A stretch of 64,000 nucleotides of DNA. Source: an uncultured Peptococcaceae bacterium (lineage in GTDB: Bacteria; Bacillota; Peptococcia; Peptococcales; Peptococcaceae). Under the pieces are notes generated by a model. That model did not search any database, had not been told where the DNA came from, and worked only from the letters and a program-made list of their open reading frames with translations. A program made the translations under genes and the position numbers. Location: contig CAKQDL010000001.1 in assembly GCA_934229395.1 (NCBI GenBank), positions 5,917 to 69,916 on the forward strand, in the 5' to 3' direction. Shown here piece by piece: positions 7,863 through 16,713 of this stretch (position 1 is its first letter; every line of letters begins with the position of its first letter).

Positions 7863-10634
7863 TTAGTGATTGTCGTGCCATTCCTTGAGCTTTATGGTGA
7901 GGTTGTCCAGGGAATCGACCCAACGCGGTTGGTCGGGTAGAGATTTTAGGAAGGTGGTGCCGTAGCTTTTGGTGATGACGCGGTTATCTAAAATAATGAT
8001 GGAGCCGTAATCGGTGTTGGAGCGAATGAGTCGCCCACAGCCTTGACGGAAACGGAGCACAGCCTGCGGAAGACTGTTGGCTGTGAAGGCACTTTTGCCA
8101 GCTGCTTGTAAAAGCTCGTTGCGGGCGCTTTCAACAGGCATGGTAGGTGGCACAAATGGTAATTTGGCAATGACAACGGTGCGCAAATTGTTGCCTTTGA
8201 TGTCAACGCCTTCCCAAAAGCTGTTTGCACCCAAGAGCACCGTTTTTTCGTCGCCTTGCAAAGCCTCCAAAAGGCTTGAGCGGCTACCGTCTTGGCCATG
8301 GGTCAAAATGCGGTAATTCTTGAGAGAAAAATCGTCCTTTAGGGCGCGGCTGACCTTGTTGAGCATGGCGTAGGAGGTGAAGAGCACCAGCATATCGCCA
8401 TCTACAGCTGGGATGATTTTTTTTAGATCGCCAATAACATTTTTTGTGTATTCAAAGTCACTGGTTTTGGAATAATCCTTGTGGTCGTTTGGAATGGCAA
8501 TCACCGATTGATGCTTATAATCAAAAGGCGCCTCGTTGATGGAGGTGAGGCATTCGGCTTCACTTAAAAGGAATTTTTCTCTGGTGTACTTCAAATTTTT
8601 GTTGACAGCCAAGGTGGCAGAGGTTAAAACTGCGGTGGTCTTGTTGTCAAAAAGCTTTTCGTGGATCAGCGGCATGATGTCGATGTAGGCAGCACTGAGG
8701 AGCAAATTGGCGTAGTTGTAATTTTTGTAGGTCTTGGCCCAATAGACAAAGTCCTCGTCTAAGCCCGCCACAAAACGCTCCAGCCAATCACGCTGTTCGC
8801 CCAAGCGGTCACGGGTATGGGTCATTTCGCGCACAAGGGCTTCCATGGCCTCATCATCGCCAAGTGCATTTAATAGGCGGCTAAGAGAAGTGACCGCTGT
8901 TGTAAGAGCGCGGTGGCTTTTTCTAAGACTTTCCTCGAGTTGTCCCCACCAGCCGCTGTTGCGAATTTTGTCGGTGATGCGCAGCTCCCCAATATTTGTG
9001 AGCTCAGGGATGTCGTTGGCAAATTGGATGCACGCTTCGATGATTTCTATGGCTTCAGTGGCGTCCTCACGGGCGCGGGTGAGACGCGTCGAGATTTCGC
9101 CAGCGTTTTCACTTAGGGTGTGCGCTTTGCCAAGGGCAACGGCGATGCGATTAAAAAAGCCACTGGCGCGTGAACAATTGCCAAGCATTTTGGTGATGAG
9201 CTCAAAATCGATGGTGTCGGTGAATTGATGGGTGGCTTCATCCTCAATATGATGCGCCTCATCAATCACAACGTGATCATATTCAGGCAAAAGAGAGCCC
9301 AAACGCAAATCTTGAAAAAGAAGGGCGTGGTTGGTCACAATCACATTGGCTTGTTCGCACTCGCGCTTGCTTCTGAAATAGCAGCATTCGCTAAAATGAC
9401 GGCAGCGTTTTCCCATACAGGTGTCTGGTGCGCTGTTGATGCTTTGCCAGTATTGGTTTTCACTTTTGTTGAGGCTGAGATGCTCTTTATCACCACTTGG
9501 GTCGCTGTCGCGCCAAAGTACGAGAGAGGCGGCAAAAACGCGTTCTTGCCATGAAGCCTCAGGTGCTTGGCGTGCATAGTCACCAAATCGACGCAAGCAA
9601 AGATAATTGCCACGTCCCTTGGCGATTGCAGTGGCGAAGGGATGGCCCAATACTTCCTTCAAAAATGGCAAATCGGTATGGAAAAGCTGTTCTTGGAGGG
9701 TGATGGTGCCTGTAGCAATAACCACGCGTGAATCGTTTTCGTAGCTCCAAAGAAGGGAGGGCACCAAATAGGCAAAGGATTTGCCGGTGCCAGTACCAGC
9801 CTCAATAAGGGCGTGTTTTTCTTGGTTGAAGGCATCCTTGATGGTGCGGAGCATTTCTACCTGCTGAGGGCGATACTGGAAATCGTCTTTTTGCTGGGAC
9901 AAGAGGCCATCACGCGCAAAAAATTGCTCTGCGCGTTCAAAGGAAAGCTTTGGCGTTTCGGCCTCGGGAAGCTCGTCCTCGTACCACTCAGGATAAGAGG
10001 CACTCGAGGCTGCTTGGGCTTCGCTGGCCAAGGTAAAGAGCAGGCCGCCAAGGCTAAGGCCGTGTTCAAAGAGCGTCGTTTGCTCACCCGAAAAGGTAAC
10101 GGCCATCTCGTGGAGGGTAAAGGGGTCTAGTGTCACAGCATCCTTTAAAAGACGCAAGTAGACCTCTGCGCAAACTGTGGCATCGTTTAAAGCACGGTGG
10201 TGGCTATTGTCAGCAATTTGCAGGTGTGTAGCAATTGAGAGCAGTTTGTAGCTAGAAAGGGTTGGTAAAAAAAGCTTAGATAAATCGTGGGTGTCGAGCC
10301 AATCGTTGTCCAAAGAACGCTTTAATTCAAACTCAAGACGGCCCTTGTCAAATTGATGATTGTGTGCAAGAAGAAGTGCGCCGTCCAAGTAAGAGAGCAC
10401 CTGGGCTTCGATGTCGTGCCAACTTGGTGCATGTTCAACCATTTGGTTGCTGATGCCGGTAAGGCTGGTAATATCACGTGGAATAGCAAGGCTTGGCTTG
10501 ACAAGAGATGAAAACTCATCGACGATTTTACCGTCTTTAATAACCACCAAGCCAACCTCAATGATTTCAGAGGTTGGCTCAAGACCGGTTGTTTCTAAGT
10601 CGATGGCGACGAAAGAATGGTAGCTGTTACTCAT
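7863..10634 (-). CDS. dinG: DinG-family ATP-dependent helicase with N-terminal DEDDh exonuclease
   Basis: A 923-residue protein. Residues 1-165 form a DnaQ-like 3'-5' exonuclease (Asp12, Glu14, Asp96, His146, Asp151). Residues 245-923 form an XPD/DinG-type superfamily 2 helicase with Walker A AGTGTGKS at 279-286 and DEAH at 458-461. Between them lie Cys346 and a C-x4-C-x5-C set at 406, 411 and 417, the spacing of the Fe-S ligands of E. coli DinG. Staphylococcus aureus DinG, which has the same exonuclease fusion, lacks that cluster, so this protein may be both nuclease and helicase. The start codon overlaps the ahcY stop in ATGA on the minus strand. Confidence 0.94.
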   Translation of the reverse strand: MSNSYHSFVAIDLETTGLEPTSEIIEVGLVVIKDGKIVDEFSSLVKPSLAIPRDITSLTGISNQMVEHAPSWHDIEAQVLSYLDGALLLAHNHQFDKGRLEFELKRSLDNDWLDTHDLSKLFLPTLSSYKLLSIATHLQIADNSHHRALNDATVCAEVYLRLLKDAVTLDPFTLHEMAVTFSGEQTTLFEHGLSLGGLLFTLASEAQAASSASYPEWYEDELPEAETPKLSFERAEQFFARDGLLSQQKDDFQYRPQQVEMLRTIKDAFNQEKHALIEAGTGTGKSFAYLVPSLLWSYENDSRVVIATGTITLQEQLFHTDLPFLKEVLGHPFATAIAKGRGNYLCLRRFGDYARQAPEASWQERVFAASLVLWRDSDPSGDKEHLSLNKSENQYWQSINSAPDTCMGKRCRHFSECCYFRSKRECEQANVIVTNHALLFQDLRLGSLLPEYDHVVIDEAHHIEDEATHQFTDTIDFELITKMLGNCSRASGFFNRIAVALGKAHTLSENAGEISTRLTRAREDATEAIEIIEACIQFANDIPELTNIGELRITDKIRNSGWWGQLEESLRKSHRALTTAVTSLSRLLNALGDDEAMEALVREMTHTRDRLGEQRDWLERFVAGLDEDFVYWAKTYKNYNYANLLLSAAYIDIMPLIHEKLFDNKTTAVLTSATLAVNKNLKYTREKFLLSEAECLTSINEAPFDYKHQSVIAIPNDHKDYSKTSDFEYTKNVIGDLKKIIPAVDGDMLVLFTSYAMLNKVSRALKDDFSLKNYRILTHGQDGSRSSLLEALQGDEKTVLLGANSFWEGVDIKGNNLRTVVIAKLPFVPPTMPVESARNELLQAAGKSAFTANSLPQAVLRFRQGCGRLIRSNTDYGSIIILDNRVITKSYGTTFLKSLPDQPRWVDSLDNLTIKLKEWHDNH

Positions 10635-11875
10635 AGGGACCAGCTATTCAAATAATCCGCTTGCTCTGGGGTTAGTGTGTCGATAGAAAGGCCCATGGAA
10701 TCGAGCTTTAAGGTGGCGACACGCTTGTCGATGGCTTCTGGCACGTCATAAACGTGGGCATCGAGACCAGCGGTTTCACTCACATATTGTAAGGAAAGGG
10801 TTTGCAAGCCAAAGGTAAGGTCCATGATTTCTGCTGGATGGCCATCGCCAGCGGCAAGGTTTACCAGGCGGCCTTCACCGATGAGATAAAGAGTGCGGCC
10901 GTCTTCTGTGGTGAAAGCGGTGATGTTTTCTCGGGCGGGAGCCACAGTGGTAGACATGGCTTCAAGGGCGACCTTGTTGATTTCAACATCGAAGTGGCCA
11001 GCGTTACACATGATGGCTTGGTCCTTCATCACAGTCAAAGCATCGGCGTCGATGACGTTTTTGTTACCGGTAACGGTGATGAACACATCGCCTTGGGTGG
11101 CTGCTTCGGTGATTGGCATCACGCTAAAGCCGTCCATCACAGCCTCAATGGCTTTGATTGGATCGATTTCAGTAACAATAACCTTTGCCCCCATGCCCTT
11201 TGCGCGCATGGCCACGCCCTTGCCACACCAACCGTAGCCGATGACAACAATAGTTTTAGAAGAAATAACGAGGTTGGTGTTGTGCATCACGGCTTCCATA
11301 ACAGATTGGCCAGTGCCGTAACGGTTGTCAAAAAGATGCTTCATCATGGCGTTGTTTACAGCAATCATAGGAAGGTTCAGCTTGCCTTCTTGTTCCATGG
11401 CTTTAAGACGAATGATGCCTGTGGTGGTTTCTTCGCAGCCACCCTGAATTTTTTTGACGAGCTCTGGATATTCTTGATGAAGCATGGCTGTAAAATCGCC
11501 ACCGTCATCAATGAAGAGGTCGGGTTCAAACTCCGCGAGCTTGCGGATGTACATATTGTATTCTTCTTGGCTGGCGCCGTGCTTGGCAAAGGCAGTGATG
11601 CCATTTTTGACCAAGGCTGCAACAATGTCGTCTTGGGTAGAGAGAGGGTTGGAACCTGCGACAGCAACCTCTGCGCCACCTGCTTGGATAACGAGGGCCA
11701 TATAGGCGGTTTTTGCTTCAAGATGTAGGCAGATGACCACGCGCTTGCCAGCGAATGGTTTGGTTTTAATATATTCCTTTTCAATTTCTGTGAGTATTGG
11801 CATGTGGGCGCGTACCCAGTCGATTTTTAATTGGCCAGATGGTGCGAGATTAATATCTTTAATAATGCTTTCCAT
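10631..11875 (-). CDS. ahcY: Adenosylhomocysteinase (S-adenosylhomocysteine hydrolase)
   Basis: Splits S-adenosylhomocysteine to adenosine and homocysteine, using tightly bound NAD. Conserved pieces include the substrate stretch EAKTAYMA, the NAD-binding VIGYGWCGKG, CNAGHFDVEI, and a C-terminal end rich in Asp and Tyr. At 414 residues it belongs to the shorter form without the insertion found in many bacteria. The frame is open further upstream to 11983, but AAAGGAG seven bases before the ATG at 11875 fixes the start. Many Clostridia use the Pfs/LuxS route instead, so an AhcY route is noteworthy. dinG follows with a four-base overlap. Confidence 0.96.
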   Translation of the reverse strand: MESIIKDINLAPSGQLKIDWVRAHMPILTEIEKEYIKTKPFAGKRVVICLHLEAKTAYMALVIQAGGAEVAVAGSNPLSTQDDIVAALVKNGITAFAKHGASQEEYNMYIRKLAEFEPDLFIDDGGDFTAMLHQEYPELVKKIQGGCEETTTGIIRLKAMEQEGKLNLPMIAVNNAMMKHLFDNRYGTGQSVMEAVMHNTNLVISSKTIVVIGYGWCGKGVAMRAKGMGAKVIVTEIDPIKAIEAVMDGFSVMPITEAATQGDVFITVTGNKNVIDADALTVMKDQAIMCNAGHFDVEINKVALEAMSTTVAPARENITAFTTEDGRTLYLIGEGRLVNLAAGDGHPAEIMDLTFGLQTLSLQYVSETAGLDAHVYDVPEAIDKRVATLKLDSMGLSIDTLTPEQADYLNSWSL

Positions 11876-11909
11876 TGATAAGCTCCTTTCACTAATGAAC
11901 AATAAATAA

Positions 11910-11938
11910 ATTATAAGTTGTGGCCCCGTATTAAACAA
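11910..11938 (-). promoter_or_regulatory. Promoter of ahcY-dinG
   Basis: On the minus strand TTGTTT (11938-11933), 17 bases, then TATAAT (11915-11910). The ahcY ATG is about 35 bases downstream. It is divergent from the pyr operon promoter region. Confidence 0.75.
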
Positions 11939-11997
11939 GGAGAATAGGACATTACTTGAGAAATCTCTTATAAAAGTTCGCATGATGGTGCAATTTA

Positions 11998-12006
11998 TGC
12001 TAAAAT
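11998..12006 (+). promoter_or_regulatory. Likely extended -10 promoter of the pyr operon
   Basis: TGC followed by TAAAAT at 12001-12006 reads as an extended -10 element. No good -35 hexamer is seen 16-18 bases upstream. Transcription would begin near 12013, giving a leader of about 70 bases before pyrB. Confidence 0.5.
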
Positions 12007-12022
12007 AACCATGGAAAATTGT

Positions 12023-12047
12023 GTGTCCGGATTTTTCTCACGGACAC
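12023..12047 (+). promoter_or_regulatory. Hairpin in the pyrB leader
   Basis: GTGTCCG at 12023-12029 and CGGACAC at 12041-12047 form a perfect seven-pair stem with an 11-base loop. No T run follows, so it is not an intrinsic terminator. It is not recognisable as a PyrR binding loop. It might stabilise the RNA or bind a regulator. Confidence 0.45.
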
Positions 12048-12081
12048 AGGCATGTATAGAACAATATAAAGGAGGACTACC

Positions 12082-12999
12082 GTGGGCTTACAACACAAAG
12101 ATTTAATCAGCATCAACCAGCTCACCAAGGCTGAAGTGGAAGAAATTCTCACTCTTGCACGCAAAATGCGCCAACAGGTTGAACGCAGAGAAAAAACAGA
12201 GGATTTAAAGGACATCACCGTCATCAATTTGTTCTACGAAAACAGCACCAGAACACGTTCATCTTTTGAGCTTGCAGCAAAGTATCAAGGAGCGAGTGTA
12301 CTCAATATTTCAGCATCTTCTAGCAGCGTTGCCAAAGGCGAAGGTCTCAAGGACACTGCTCAAACTCTCAACGCCTACAATCCAGATATTATTGTTATGC
12401 GCCATCCTAATTCTGGCGCTCACGAAATTTTAAAACAAAACGTTCACGCCAGCGTATTGAATGCCGGCGACGGGATGCATGAACATCCAACACAAGCACT
12501 TCTAGACTTTATGACCATCACCGATTACAAAAAAGACCTAGAAGGCTTGAAGGTGGTTATTGTTGGCGACTTGTCACACTCTCGTGTGGTGCGCTCCAAC
12601 CTTCTTTTGCTCAATATGTTTGGCTGCGATGTTACGGTGTGTGGCCCACAAACCTTGGTGCCTAGTGGCATTGAAAAGCTTGGCTGCAAGCGTGTGATGA
12701 GCTTTGACGAAGCCATTAAGGATGCAGACGTTGTGATGATGCTACGCATTCAGCTAGAACGCCAAAAGGCAGGGCTTTTCCCATCCACCGAAGAATACCG
12801 TCACTTCTATTGCCTCGACAAAAAACGTCTTGCTATGGCAAAGCCAGATTGCATTGTACTTCATCCAGGTCCAATCAACCGTGGTATTGAAATTGATGGG
12901 GATGTTGCCGACTGTGAACAATCCAAAATCCTAGAACAGGTGACAAACGGTCTTTGTATCCGTATGGCACTACTCAAGATGATGGCAGAGGGGGAATAA
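12082..12999 (+). CDS. pyrB: Aspartate carbamoyltransferase catalytic subunit
   Basis: Joins carbamoyl phosphate and aspartate to carbamoyl aspartate, the first committed step of pyrimidine synthesis. The carbamoyl phosphate loop STRTRSSFE is at residues 55-63, with HPTQALLDF and HPGPINRG further on. At 305 residues it is the usual catalytic chain; no pyrI regulatory gene follows, so it should be the unregulated trimer type. It starts with GTG, preceded by AAAGGAGG at 12068-12075. It heads pyrB-C-K-D-F-E, and pyrC starts two bases after its stop. Carbamoyl phosphate synthetase genes are not in the window. Confidence 0.97.
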   Translation: MGLQHKDLISINQLTKAEVEEILTLARKMRQQVERREKTEDLKDITVINLFYENSTRTRSSFELAAKYQGASVLNISASSSSVAKGEGLKDTAQTLNAYNPDIIVMRHPNSGAHEILKQNVHASVLNAGDGMHEHPTQALLDFMTITDYKKDLEGLKVVIVGDLSHSRVVRSNLLLLNMFGCDVTVCGPQTLVPSGIEKLGCKRVMSFDEAIKDADVVMMLRIQLERQKAGLFPSTEEYRHFYCLDKKRLAMAKPDCIVLHPGPINRGIEIDGDVADCEQSKILEQVTNGLCIRMALLKMMAEGE

Positions 13000-13001
13000 G
13001 C

Positions 13002-14285
13002 ATGCTACTTAAAAACGGTCATTTGGTTGACCCATCTCAAGCAATCGATGGCGTTACAGATATTCGTATCGCTAACGGCGTGGTTAGTGAGGTTGGGCCA
13101 GACCTTCCAGAAAACGAAAACGAAGAAATTTTTGACCTGAAGGGTTGCTATGTGCTCCCTGGTCTTATTGACACCCATGTGCACTTGCGTGATCCAGGTC
13201 AAGAAGAATCGGAAGACTTAGAAACAGGGACCAAGGCAGCCATTGCCGGTGGGTTTACCTCTGTTGTGGCCATGCCAAACACCAACCCTATTGTAGATAA
13301 TGTACCAATCGTGCGTTATATTCGCGACAAGTCCGACCGTTTGGGCTATGCTGATGTGCTACAAACAGCAGCCATCACCAAGGGTGAGCAAGGCGAAGAA
13401 ATCACAGAAATTGGCTTTTTGAAGGACGCTGGCTGCATTGCCTTTACAGAAGACGGCCGCAGTGTGGAAAACAGTGGCATGCTCAAAAAAGCCATGAGCT
13501 ACGGCAAGCCTTTTGATGTCCTCTTTATGAGCCATTGTGAGGACAAGAGCCTCAAGGGCTCAGGCGTTATGAACGCTGGTGCCTTGGCAACTGAAATGGG
13601 TTTGACGGGCATTGCCAATGAGGTTGAAGATATTATTATTGCGCGCGACATTACCCTAGCAAAGATGACTGGCGCGCGCCTTCATATTCAACACCTTAGC
13701 ACAGCAACTGGTCTAGACTTGGTGCGCGATGCACAAGCCAAGGGCCTTCCTGTGACCTGCGAGGTGACACCACATCACCTCTTCCTCACAGAGGAAGCAG
13801 TGCGCGGGTACAACACCCATGCCAAGGTGGCCCCTCCGCTGCGTACAAAAAAAGACAACGAAGCCCTCATTGAAGGCTTGAAGGATGGCAGCATTTGCTG
13901 CATTGGTACCGACCATGCACCACATTCCTCTGACAAAAAGGATGTGGAATTTGAACGCGCTGCCAATGGTATTTCTTCCATTGAAGTGGCCTTTCCACTC
14001 ATTTGGACCAACCTTGTAGAAACAGGCCGTTTCTCTTTGAGCGAAATCGTGACCATCATGAGTCTCAATCCAGCAGGCCTCTTGCGCATTGACAAAGGCT
14101 CCCTTTCTGTAGGGAAGGTGGCAGACGTGATGATTTTTGACCCGGCTGTAGAAAAAGAAGTCGATCCACAAACCTTCTACAGCAAAGGTAAAAATTGCCC
14201 TTATGCTGGCCAAAAGCTTAGTGGCTGGCCAAAGATGGTCTTGCGCGCTGGTCGCGTGGTCTTTAACGATGGAGCAATCATCTAG
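13002..14285 (+). CDS. pyrC: Dihydroorotase, class I
   Basis: Closes carbamoyl aspartate to dihydroorotate. The metal-binding DTHVHLRDPG motif is at residues 58-67 (His59 and His61), followed by the family's NTNP, HCED, H-I-Q-H-L-S and GTDHAPH motifs. Length 427 is standard for the Gram-positive class I enzyme. The start ATG 13002 is supported by GAGGGGGA upstream; the frame runs on further upstream but overlaps pyrB. pyrK follows nine bases after the stop. Confidence 0.97.
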   Translation: MLLKNGHLVDPSQAIDGVTDIRIANGVVSEVGPDLPENENEEIFDLKGCYVLPGLIDTHVHLRDPGQEESEDLETGTKAAIAGGFTSVVAMPNTNPIVDNVPIVRYIRDKSDRLGYADVLQTAAITKGEQGEEITEIGFLKDAGCIAFTEDGRSVENSGMLKKAMSYGKPFDVLFMSHCEDKSLKGSGVMNAGALATEMGLTGIANEVEDIIIARDITLAKMTGARLHIQHLSTATGLDLVRDAQAKGLPVTCEVTPHHLFLTEEAVRGYNTHAKVAPPLRTKKDNEALIEGLKDGSICCIGTDHAPHSSDKKDVEFERAANGISSIEVAFPLIWTNLVETGRFSLSEIVTIMSLNPAGLLRIDKGSLSVGKVADVMIFDPAVEKEVDPQTFYSKGKNCPYAGQKLSGWPKMVLRAGRVVFNDGAII

Positions 14286-14294
14286 GAGGACACT

Positions 14295-15065
14295 ATGCAA
14301 CTACACAATGTAAAAATAGTTGGTAAAACAGCCCTTTCAGACAACGAATACCGTTTTGATTTTGATGCACCAGCGCTTTGCGCAGAGGCTGTACCTGGTC
14401 AATTTGTGATGGTAGAATGCGCAAAGGCGTCTGCACCATTTTTACGCCGCGCCATTTCCATCAACAACTGCGAAGCGGGCGTGCTCTCACTCATGTTTGC
14501 CGTTGTTGGCGAGGGTACCGCTGACCTTAGCAGCATGAATGTGGGCGATGAAGTGAGCTTGCTCGGACCTTTGGGCCGTGGCTTTGACCTTGATATTGAA
14601 GGCAAGGACGTGGTGATGATTGGCGGTGGCATTGGGAAGGCGCCATTTGAATATTTGACCACAGCGCTTTTAGCAAAGAACAACCGCGTGCGTTTCATCG
14701 TTGGCGGTCGCAGTGAGGCACAGCTTCGCGGTCTTGATTGTTACAAGGACAAAAACGTGGATGTGCTCTATGCGACAGAGGATGGTAGTCTGGGTGAAAA
14801 AGGCTTTGTCAGCGCTTATTTTGATGCCATCAAAGGCTGTGACCGCATCTACGCGTGTGGCCCTACACCAATGCTTGCAGTCGTGAAGCGTTTTGCTGAT
14901 GAAGAGAATATCTCTTGCCAGCTTTCGCTAGAAGGTAAAATGGCTTGTGGTGTTGGCGTGTGTCTTGGCTGCACCTGCAAATCGGGCAATCCTGACGCCA
15001 AGGTCTTCCCAAAGGTTTGCAAGGATGGCCCGGTGTTTTGGTCTGAGGAGGTTGAGCTAGCATGA
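14295..15065 (+). CDS. pyrK: Dihydroorotate dehydrogenase B, electron transfer subunit
   Basis: FAD and 2Fe-2S subunit that passes electrons from dihydroorotate to NAD. The N-terminal half has the ferredoxin reductase FAD fold (FLRRAISI), followed by an NAD-binding part (GGGIGKAPF) and a C-terminal cluster motif, C-x4-C-x2-C with a further Cys 14 or so residues later (CGVGVCLGC ... VCKDGPVF). Length 256 is normal. Start is preceded by AGGAGG. It overlaps pyrD by four bases (ATGA). PyrK with PyrD type B implies NAD-linked dihydroorotate oxidation, suited to an anaerobe. Confidence 0.96.
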   Translation: MQLHNVKIVGKTALSDNEYRFDFDAPALCAEAVPGQFVMVECAKASAPFLRRAISINNCEAGVLSLMFAVVGEGTADLSSMNVGDEVSLLGPLGRGFDLDIEGKDVVMIGGGIGKAPFEYLTTALLAKNNRVRFIVGGRSEAQLRGLDCYKDKNVDVLYATEDGSLGEKGFVSAYFDAIKGCDRIYACGPTPMLAVVKRFADEENISCQLSLEGKMACGVGVCLGCTCKSGNPDAKVFPKVCKDGPVFWSEEVELA

Positions 15066-15985
15066 GTGTGAATATGCAAGTAGAATTTGCAGGCGTTACC
15101 TTTGATAACCCCGTGACCACCTGCTCTGGTGCTTATGGCTTTGGTATTGAATATGGTGAATTTGTGCCTGTTGAAAAGCTTGGCTCCATTACCACAAAGG
15201 GCCTTTCGGCCTACCCACAAATGGGCAACGCAGGGGTGCGCATCACCGAAACACCATCGGGTATGCTCAATTGTATTGGCCTAGAAAATCCAGGTGCAGA
15301 AGTGTTTAAGGCGGAGTATTTGCCAAAGATGCGCGAACGCTTGGGTGGTTGCAAAATCATCGCCAATATCTTTGGCGGCACCTTAGATACCTATGCTGAG
15401 GTTTCTAGCGCGCTAAACGACGTCGACGAAATCGCCATGTATGAGGTCAATATTTCTTGCCCGAACGTTCACGCCGGCGGGATGGTTTTTGGTACCGATC
15501 CAGAAGCAGCGGCCAGTGTGTGCCGCGCTGTGAAGGCCCAAACCGATAAGCCAGTTGTAATGAAGCTTTCGCCAAACGTGACAGACGTTGTAGCCATTGC
15601 CAAGGCCTGCGAGGAAGCTGGTGCAGATGGTTTGTCGCTCATTAATACACTCATTGGTATGAGCATTGACGTGAACAAGCAAAAGCCGGTTTTAGGCAAT
15701 GTGACAGGTGGCCTCAGCGGTGCAGCCATTCGTCCTGTTGGCGTAAGGATGGTGTATCAAGTGGCACAAGCCGTGAATATTCCTATTATTGGCATGGGTG
15801 GCATCGCCAACTGGCGCGATGCTATGGAATATATTTTGGCAGGTGCATCCCTGGTTGCAGTAGGTGCAGCGAACTTTAAAAATCCAATGGCGCCTCTTGA
15901 AGTGCTCGAGGGCTTAGAAGCCTATTGCGAGCAGAAAGGCGTAGATGATATCAATACTCTTATTGGAAAGGCGTGGAAAAACTGA
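15062..15985 (+). CDS. pyrD: Dihydroorotate dehydrogenase B, catalytic subunit
   Basis: FMN enzyme that oxidises dihydroorotate to orotate. TTKGLS, ENPG, the NISCPN segment with the nearby catalytic Cys, KLSPN, and GMGGI near the phosphate-binding site are all present in the order found in class 1B enzymes. Length is 307 residues. Start overlaps the pyrK stop, and the stop overlaps the pyrF start by one base. The adjoining pyrK confirms type B. Confidence 0.97.
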   Translation: MSVNMQVEFAGVTFDNPVTTCSGAYGFGIEYGEFVPVEKLGSITTKGLSAYPQMGNAGVRITETPSGMLNCIGLENPGAEVFKAEYLPKMRERLGGCKIIANIFGGTLDTYAEVSSALNDVDEIAMYEVNISCPNVHAGGMVFGTDPEAAASVCRAVKAQTDKPVVMKLSPNVTDVVAIAKACEEAGADGLSLINTLIGMSIDVNKQKPVLGNVTGGLSGAAIRPVGVRMVYQVAQAVNIPIIGMGGIANWRDAMEYILAGASLVAVGAANFKNPMAPLEVLEGLEAYCEQKGVDDINTLIGKAWKN

Positions 15986-16710
15986 TGCCAGATAAAGATC
16001 AACTCATTATTGCACTCGATTTTCCAACCAGTGAAGAAGCCATTTCTTTGGTGGATGCTATCGGCACAAATGCAAGCTATTATAAAGTAGGCCTAGAACT
16101 CTTTTTAAATTCCCGTGGCCGCGTGCTCGATGAGCTCAAGGCGCGTGATAAAAAGATTTTCTTAGATTTAAAGTTTCATGACATTCCAAACACCACAGCG
16201 CAGGCTTGCCGTTGGGCAGCTGGCTTGGGTGTGGATATGTTTAACGTTCATGCCGGTGGCGGCCTTGAAATGATGCAACGTGCACGCGAGGCCACCATTG
16301 AAGGTGCTTTGGCCAAGGGCCTTGCAGCACCAAAGCTGATTGCCGTGACCATTCTTACAAGTTTTGACCAAGATGGTCTTGCAAAGGTTGGTTTCGGTGG
16401 CGCGGTAGAGGACAATGTAAAGCGTCTTGCAGCACTTACAAACGAAGCCGGCCTTGATGGCGTTGTTTGTTCATCAAAGGAAATTAGCTTCATTCGTGAA
16501 GCAGTAGAAAACCAAGAGTTTCTCACTGTTTGCCCAGGCATTCGCCCACTTTGGGCTGCCAAGGGTGACCAAAAGCGCATCATGACCCCATCTCAAGCTC
16601 TCGAAGCAGGCGTGAACCATATTGTGGTTGGCCGTCCTATTACAAAGGCTGAAAACCCTGTAGAAGCAGTAAAGAAAATTTTAGAAGAAATGAACATTAC
16701 GGAGGATTAA
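15985..16710 (+). CDS. pyrF: Orotidine 5'-phosphate decarboxylase
   Basis: Removes CO2 from OMP to form UMP. The catalytic charged set appears as LDLKFHDIPNT (Asp-x-Lys-x2-Asp), followed by GVVCSS and CPGIRP, as in the bacterial type I family; about 241 residues. A GTG at 15973 is in frame, but ATG 15985, overlapping the pyrD stop, gives the conserved start PDKDQLIIALDF and has GTGGAAA five bases upstream. Confidence 0.96.
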   Translation: MPDKDQLIIALDFPTSEEAISLVDAIGTNASYYKVGLELFLNSRGRVLDELKARDKKIFLDLKFHDIPNTTAQACRWAAGLGVDMFNVHAGGGLEMMQRAREATIEGALAKGLAAPKLIAVTILTSFDQDGLAKVGFGGAVEDNVKRLAALTNEAGLDGVVCSSKEISFIREAVENQEFLTVCPGIRPLWAAKGDQKRIMTPSQALEAGVNHIVVGRPITKAENPVEAVKKILEEMNITED

Positions 16711-16713
16711 AAA

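Noticed and set aside
10802..11728. 308-codon plus-strand frame
   Set aside because: Opposite ahcY. His- and Phe-rich shadow translation with no start signal.
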